A stretch of 9,551 nucleotides of DNA from the NCBI GenBank assembly GCA_021151685.1, contig JAGKWS010000137.1, forward strand, positions 1 to 9,551. Direction: 5' to 3'. Both the position numbers and the translations under genes were made by a program. Source of the stretch: Chitinophagaceae bacterium (GTDB lineage Bacteria > Bacteroidota > Bacteroidia > Chitinophagales > Chitinophagaceae). The notes under the pieces were generated by a model, which was not told the DNA's origin, did not search any database, and worked only from the letters and a program-made list of their open reading frames with translations. Below are positions 6,071-9,551 of the stretch, piece by piece; within the stretch, counting starts at the first letter, position 1, and the number at the start of each line of letters is the position of its first letter.

Positions 6071-6466
6071 GAGTATCTTGCCAATCTGCTACAGGCGGGC
6101 TATGGGGCTTGTTTTTACAGTGGTTGTATAGGGTAGCGGTGTGCTGCGTGGTCTTGTGCATTTGCCTGTAGTATGTAATATCCAAAATATGTTTGGCGGT
6201 GACTTTGCCTATGGCAGGCATGGTGGCCGGAATCTGTCTGGCGGGAGCTTTGAGGTAAGAATAGGGTATCGACCCGTTGTGGTGCCCAGGCCCACATCTT
6301 TTTTCTACACCCACTGTAATATTATTATAGGACCATATAGAAGTGCAAACAAGGCCCCCAATTGCCAATTACTCCTATTGTAATATGTGTGACATTTTTA
6401 CTCCCTCTGTTCTTACCGGGTTTAGCAAAAATTTATCTTATCGGGTGTGCATCTGTCTTATAACTA

Positions 6467-6499
6467 ATTGTGATGGTAGTGTATTTATGTTTATTTTTG
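6467..6499 (+). promoter_or_regulatory. Probable promoter of the sensor histidine kinase gene
   Basis: ATTG (6467-6470) and TATTTTTG (6492-6499) match the Bacteroidota -33 and -7 elements (TTTG and TAnnTTTG) with 21 bp between them. Transcription would start near 6506, giving a leader of about 50 bases. The leader contains a 10-codon open frame (6522-6554) whose stop lies one base before the kinase ATG. Confidence 0.55.
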
Positions 6500-6555
6500 G
6501 ATATGTTTATTGGTGGGGCTCATGAATTTCCAAAACGAAATAATAGAGACATAAA

Positions 6556-8031
6556 ATGTCAGTAGAAAACAATGCAACAGTGCCTGCCGCTCATTTGCAG
6601 GCACTGCTTACAGCCCTCGATGATATTGTTTTCGAGATAAACGGAGACTTAGTGTTCAAGAATGTGTGGGTGAGAGACGAGTCGAATTTGTTTATGCCCA
6701 AGGCTGCCTTTCTCGGCAAAAGGATTCCTGATGTTATGGGCGATTTGTCTGAGCGTTTCGTGGCCACAGTTGGGGAAGCTATGAAAACCAATAAGGCTCA
6801 GGAATTGGTCTATCCGCATATCGACAATAGCAAACCCAATTGGTATCGGGCTACGGTGCGTACAGTAATGGAGTCGCCATCGCCTGCCGATTATCAGCTG
6901 ATAATAGCCATTAGGGATATTACTGCGGCAAAGCAGGCAGAAAGTGAAATACAGGAGAAAAACCGAATACTGGATGGGTTGCTGAACAACCTGCCGGTAA
7001 TACTCTATAGAATGAATGCCGACGGAAAGATTACCGCCGCAGACGGTGCTGGCATATACACAGTACCCGGCTGGAGTAATGAGGCACTGGTGGGGACGAA
7101 TGGGTTTGTGCTTGCCGCAGATATGAAGGAAACGTTCCTGAAAGGGATGGCCGGGCTGCAATGTCGCGCGCTTAATTCGTTCGTGATAAATGGTGCCGAC
7201 TACTATTTTGATACTATGGTGGTGCCAGATAAAAACAACCCGGGTGGTATCATTTGTTTTGCGGTAGACGTAACGACAGCGAAGAGAACAAGGCGCGAAT
7301 TGGAAGAGAGTTTTCGGCATATAGAGAAACAAGCTGCACAATTGTTGATTGATAACAATTTCAAGGACAGAATACTTTCAATCATCTCGCACGACCTCAG
7401 GCAACCTATGGCTTCTGTGATGGCACTTACCTCGTTGTTGCAAGATATGGACGATAGTCTCAGCGAGCAGGAACTTAAGAATGCTTTTGGCGAGCTGAAT
7501 AGGATGGCCAATAGAAATATGCGAATGCTTGATGGCATACTGCTATGGATAAAAAGTGAAACCAAGGGGTATGTATATGAACCACACAAGGTAAGGTTGT
7601 GGGATAATATGGACGATGCAAATGGTATATATGAATATGACCAGCGTTTGCGGCAAATTGTCTTTGTAAACGAGATAAATGTGGATACCACTGTGAATGC
7701 CCATGAACAAATGTTGCTATTTGTAAATAGGAATTTAATAGGCAATGCTACAAAATACTCGCCCACCAATGGTAGAATAACGGCGAGGGCTACGAAAGGC
7801 AATAATAACGATGTGGTAATTTCTATAACAGACGAGGGGCAGGGTGTTGCAAAGGAGTTTCTTGATAAACTATTTAGCCCTGTGAATCATGAACTGCAAA
7901 GCTCAAAAGTGCAAAGTGCAGGCATTGCCCTCAGTATCTGCCGAGACCTTGTTGCCGGCATGGGGGGTAAAATTTGGGTGGAAAGCGAGATGGGTAAAGG
8001 AGCGACATTTTTTTATTCATTGCCTTGCTGA
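6556..8031 (+). CDS. Soluble PAS-domain sensor histidine kinase
   Basis: This 491-residue protein is a cytoplasmic sensor kinase; no membrane segment is visible. Residues about 10-125 and 135-245 look like two PAS-type sensor domains, each ending in the PAC-like pattern (IIAIRDITAAKQAE; IICFAVDVTTAKRTR). A coiled segment at 245-270 leads to the dimerisation domain with H box SIISHDLRQP, whose His279 should be phosphorylated. The ATPase domain shows the N box NRNLIGNATKYSP (Asn393 and Asn397) and G1 box DEGQGV (426-431). The G2 box reads SAGIALSI (454-461) where GTGLGLxI is usual, so two lid glycines are missing. It sits alone with its own promoter and no response regulator nearby; its signal and partner are unknown. 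Confidence 0.92.
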   Translation: MSVENNATVPAAHLQALLTALDDIVFEINGDLVFKNVWVRDESNLFMPKAAFLGKRIPDVMGDLSERFVATVGEAMKTNKAQELVYPHIDNSKPNWYRATVRTVMESPSPADYQLIIAIRDITAAKQAESEIQEKNRILDGLLNNLPVILYRMNADGKITAADGAGIYTVPGWSNEALVGTNGFVLAADMKETFLKGMAGLQCRALNSFVINGADYYFDTMVVPDKNNPGGIICFAVDVTTAKRTRRELEESFRHIEKQAAQLLIDNNFKDRILSIISHDLRQPMASVMALTSLLQDMDDSLSEQELKNAFGELNRMANRNMRMLDGILLWIKSETKGYVYEPHKVRLWDNMDDANGIYEYDQRLRQIVFVNEINVDTTVNAHEQMLLFVNRNLIGNATKYSPTNGRITARATKGNNNDVVISITDEGQGVAKEFLDKLFSPVNHELQSSKVQSAGIALSICRDLVAGMGGKIWVESEMGKGATFFYSLPC

Positions 8032-8056
8032 TAAACATTTTATAGATATTGACGGG

Positions 8057-8079
8057 GCCTGTATTGGTAGGATACAGGC
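8057..8079 (+). terminator. Stem-loop after the kinase gene, possible transcription end
   Basis: GCCTGTAT (8057-8064) pairs perfectly with ATACAGGC (8072-8079) around a 7-base loop, 26 bp after the kinase stop codon. No run of T follows, so if it ends transcription it does so weakly or with help. Its place between two co-directional genes, with a new -7 box downstream, fits a boundary between transcription units. Confidence 0.4.
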
Positions 8080-8155
8080 AATGGCATAACAAAACTTTAT
8101 GTGTCTATCGTTTTGTTTTTTGGTTTTGCTATATTTTCAGTACTTCGTTTTATAT

Positions 8156-8163
8156 TACCTTTG
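8156..8163 (+). promoter_or_regulatory. -7 promoter box of the citrate synthase gene
   Basis: TACCTTTG fits TAnnTTTG exactly and lies 36 bp before the ATG, giving a leader of roughly 30 bases. The nearest TTTG upstream (8125-8128) is 27 bp away, longer than the usual spacing, so the -33 element is poor or different. Confidence 0.6.
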
Positions 8164-8199
8164 CACCACTAAAAAGCATCACTGACTTAATATATACTT

Positions 8200-9516
8200 A
8201 TGGGCTACGTAAAAGACACCTTCAAAAGTAACGCAGACATTCAGAGCAAGGAAATAAAGAGCATACTGGAGCAACACGGCAACAAGAAGATTGAAGACGT
8301 TACATTGGCTCAGGTATATCAGGGTATGCGTGGCATTACCGGTCTTGTAACAGAAACTTCTCTGCTGGACTCGAATGAAGGCATCCGTTTTCGCGGTTTT
8401 TCTATTCCAGAGCTTCGCGAGAAGCTGCCTAAAGCAGAGGGTGGCAGCGAGCCATTGCCCGAAGGTTTGTTTTTTCTGATGCTGATAGGTGATGTGCCTA
8501 CACAAGAAGATGTAGACCACATATCGGCTACATGGGCCCGTCGCTCGCATGTGCCCAATCATGTGTTCGATGTTATTGAGTCTTTCCCGGTATCGTCGCA
8601 CCCAATGACGCAGTTTACTGCCGCTGTATTGGCACTGCAAACCGAGTCTAAGTTTGCAAAAGCGTATGCCGATGGCATTAGCAAAAAAGAGTACTGGTCT
8701 TATGTATACGAAGATACCATGACGTTGATAGCACGCCTGCCTCGCATAGCTGCATATATCTATCGTCGTAAATATAAGAATGGCGAACACATACAGCCAG
8801 ATGGTATGCTGGACTGGAGTGCCAACTTTGCCCACATGCTGGGTTATGAAGATGAGAGCTTCAAAGAACTGATGCGCTTGTACCTGACCATACATGCCGA
8901 CCACGAAGGCGGTAACGTATCGGCCCATGCTACGCATCTGGTAGGTTCTGCACTCAGCGACCCATATCTCTCATTTGCTGCCGGTATGACGGGTCTTGCT
9001 GGTCCGTTGCACGGTTTGGCCAATCAGGAGGTAATTCGCTGGATAGAAGAAATGTGCAAAGAGCTGGATACCAATGCACCAAGCAAGGAGCAGATAGCCG
9101 CGTACATTCATAAAACATTGACTGAAGGAAAGGTAGTGCCCGGTTATGGTCATGCAGTATTGCGCAAAACCGACCCACGCTTTACCGCACAGATGGAGTT
9201 TGCAAAGCGTCATTGCCCCAATGACCCTACTGTACAGACTGTATGGAATGTATATGAAGTTGCACCCCCAATTCTGGAAGGTACTGGTAAAATCAAGAAC
9301 CCATGGCCTAACGTAGATGCGCATTCTGGTGCATTGCTGAAACATTATGGTTTGATAGAGGAGGATTTCTACACTGTATTGTTCGGTGTGTCGCGCGCAC
9401 TGGGTGTATTGGCAAGCCTTTGCTGGGATCGTGCTTTGGGCTTCCCGCTTGAGCGTCCTAAATCTGTTACTACAGAATGGGTGAAGAAGTTTTTGGCAAA
9501 AGAAGAAAACGCATAA
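8200..9516 (+). CDS. gltA: Citrate synthase, mitochondrial-like (type I) form
   Basis: This complete 438-residue enzyme condenses acetyl-CoA with oxaloacetate to citrate, the first step of the TCA cycle. The catalytic triad is visible as His271 in GPLHGLANQE, His318 in VPGYGHAVLRKTDPR and Asp373 in NVDAHSG. Substrate-binding arginines are seen in RKTDPR, FGVSRALG and PLERPKS. Stretches such as HEGGNVSAHATHLVGSAL and NPWPNVDAHSG are almost the same as in animal mitochondrial citrate synthase, unlike the shorter-related hexameric GltA of Gammaproteobacteria. The absence of the NADH-sensitive N-terminal domain of that type suggests a simple dimer without NADH control. Bacteroidota are known to carry this eukaryote-like form. 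The start has no mitochondrial-type presequence. No operon partner is seen upstream. The symbol follows bacterial usage. Confidence 0.97.
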   Translation: MGYVKDTFKSNADIQSKEIKSILEQHGNKKIEDVTLAQVYQGMRGITGLVTETSLLDSNEGIRFRGFSIPELREKLPKAEGGSEPLPEGLFFLMLIGDVPTQEDVDHISATWARRSHVPNHVFDVIESFPVSSHPMTQFTAAVLALQTESKFAKAYADGISKKEYWSYVYEDTMTLIARLPRIAAYIYRRKYKNGEHIQPDGMLDWSANFAHMLGYEDESFKELMRLYLTIHADHEGGNVSAHATHLVGSALSDPYLSFAAGMTGLAGPLHGLANQEVIRWIEEMCKELDTNAPSKEQIAAYIHKTLTEGKVVPGYGHAVLRKTDPRFTAQMEFAKRHCPNDPTVQTVWNVYEVAPPILEGTGKIKNPWPNVDAHSGALLKHYGLIEEDFYTVLFGVSRALGVLASLCWDRALGFPLERPKSVTTEWVKKFLAKEENA

Positions 9517-9528
9517 TCATCATATTAA

Positions 9529-9551
9529 ATGAAAAGCGAAAGGGCCGTTGC
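9529..9551 (+). CDS. Possible start of a next gene, cut by window edge
   Basis: An ATG at 9529, 12 bp after the citrate synthase stop, opens a frame (MKSERAV) that runs to the window end. Seven codons are too few to support a gene call, and the GC-rich GCGAAAGGGCCGTTGC could equally be the 5' arm of a terminator. Confidence 0.2.

Larger units (their letters stand above)
5995..6555. other. Gene-poor stretch with a short tandem-like repeat
   Basis: I find no convincing gene in these 561 bp. Open frames on either strand are short, overlap each other and resemble no family I know. The left part holds an imperfect 30-bp-spaced repeat, and the right part (about 6370-6555) is AT-rich and carries the probable promoter of the sensor kinase. 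The middle (6090-6300) is richer in G and C than the right part, with short hydrophobic plus-strand frames, so a decayed gene is possible but not shown. Confidence 0.5.

Noticed and set aside
6012..6368. A 118-residue minus-strand open frame in the gene-poor stretch
   Set aside because: Its composition is odd, it resembles no known family, the repeated SRHWA segments come from the DNA repeat, and there is no start-region signal. I treat it as a chance frame.
6649..7802. Long minus-strand frames opposite the histidine kinase gene
   Set aside because: They are antisense shadows; the plus strand carries clear kinase motifs throughout.
8179..9345. Minus-strand frames opposite the citrate synthase gene, one of 252 residues
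   Set aside because: They are antisense to a highly conserved enzyme gene and show no family features.

Overview
The window looks like chromosomal DNA from a member of the Bacteroidota, probably a Chitinophagaceae- or Sphingobacteria-like organism. Three things point there. Several gene starts are preceded by the Bacteroidota -7 promoter box TAnnTTTG. Shine-Dalgarno sequences are weak or absent. The citrate synthase is of the mitochondrial-like form that I recall from this phylum. The placement is inference; no rRNA or other marker is present.

Layout. Positions 1-52 are the 3' part of a tRNA-Val(UAC), cut by the window edge and followed by an intrinsic terminator. A non-coding stretch (101-383) carries three perfect stem-loops, two of which look like REP-type palindromes. 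Positions 384-4193 hold six tightly packed genes on the minus strand. In transcription order they are a SAM methyltransferase, a GNAT acetyltransferase, a small cupin, a PhzF-family protein, a muconolactone-isomerase-like small protein, and a two-domain protein joining a YycE-like VOC domain to a Cys-His-Asp transglutaminase-like domain. Gaps are 5-39 bp plus one ATGA overlap, so this is very probably one operon.

A 388-bp divergent control region (4194-4581) separates the operon from a plus-strand MocR-type regulator (GntR winged helix fused to an aminotransferase-like PLP domain, 4582-5994). It carries two different pairs of direct repeats and candidate -7 boxes facing both ways. The simplest reading is that the MocR protein controls itself and the six-gene operon in response to an amino-type ligand. 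The operon's substrate cannot be read from the sequence; its enzyme types suit modification or detoxification of a small molecule.

The rest is on the plus strand: a 561-bp stretch without a convincing gene but with a 30-bp-spaced imperfect repeat (5995-6555), a soluble PAS-type sensor histidine kinase with an atypical G2 ATP-lid motif (6556-8031), a stem-loop, and a complete mitochondrial-type citrate synthase (8200-9516). The kinase and citrate synthase appear to be separate transcription units. No transposase, integrase, CRISPR array or phage gene is visible. The features most worth following up are the VOC/transglutaminase-like fusion, the putative MocR-controlled operon with its repeat-rich control region, and the palindrome cluster.
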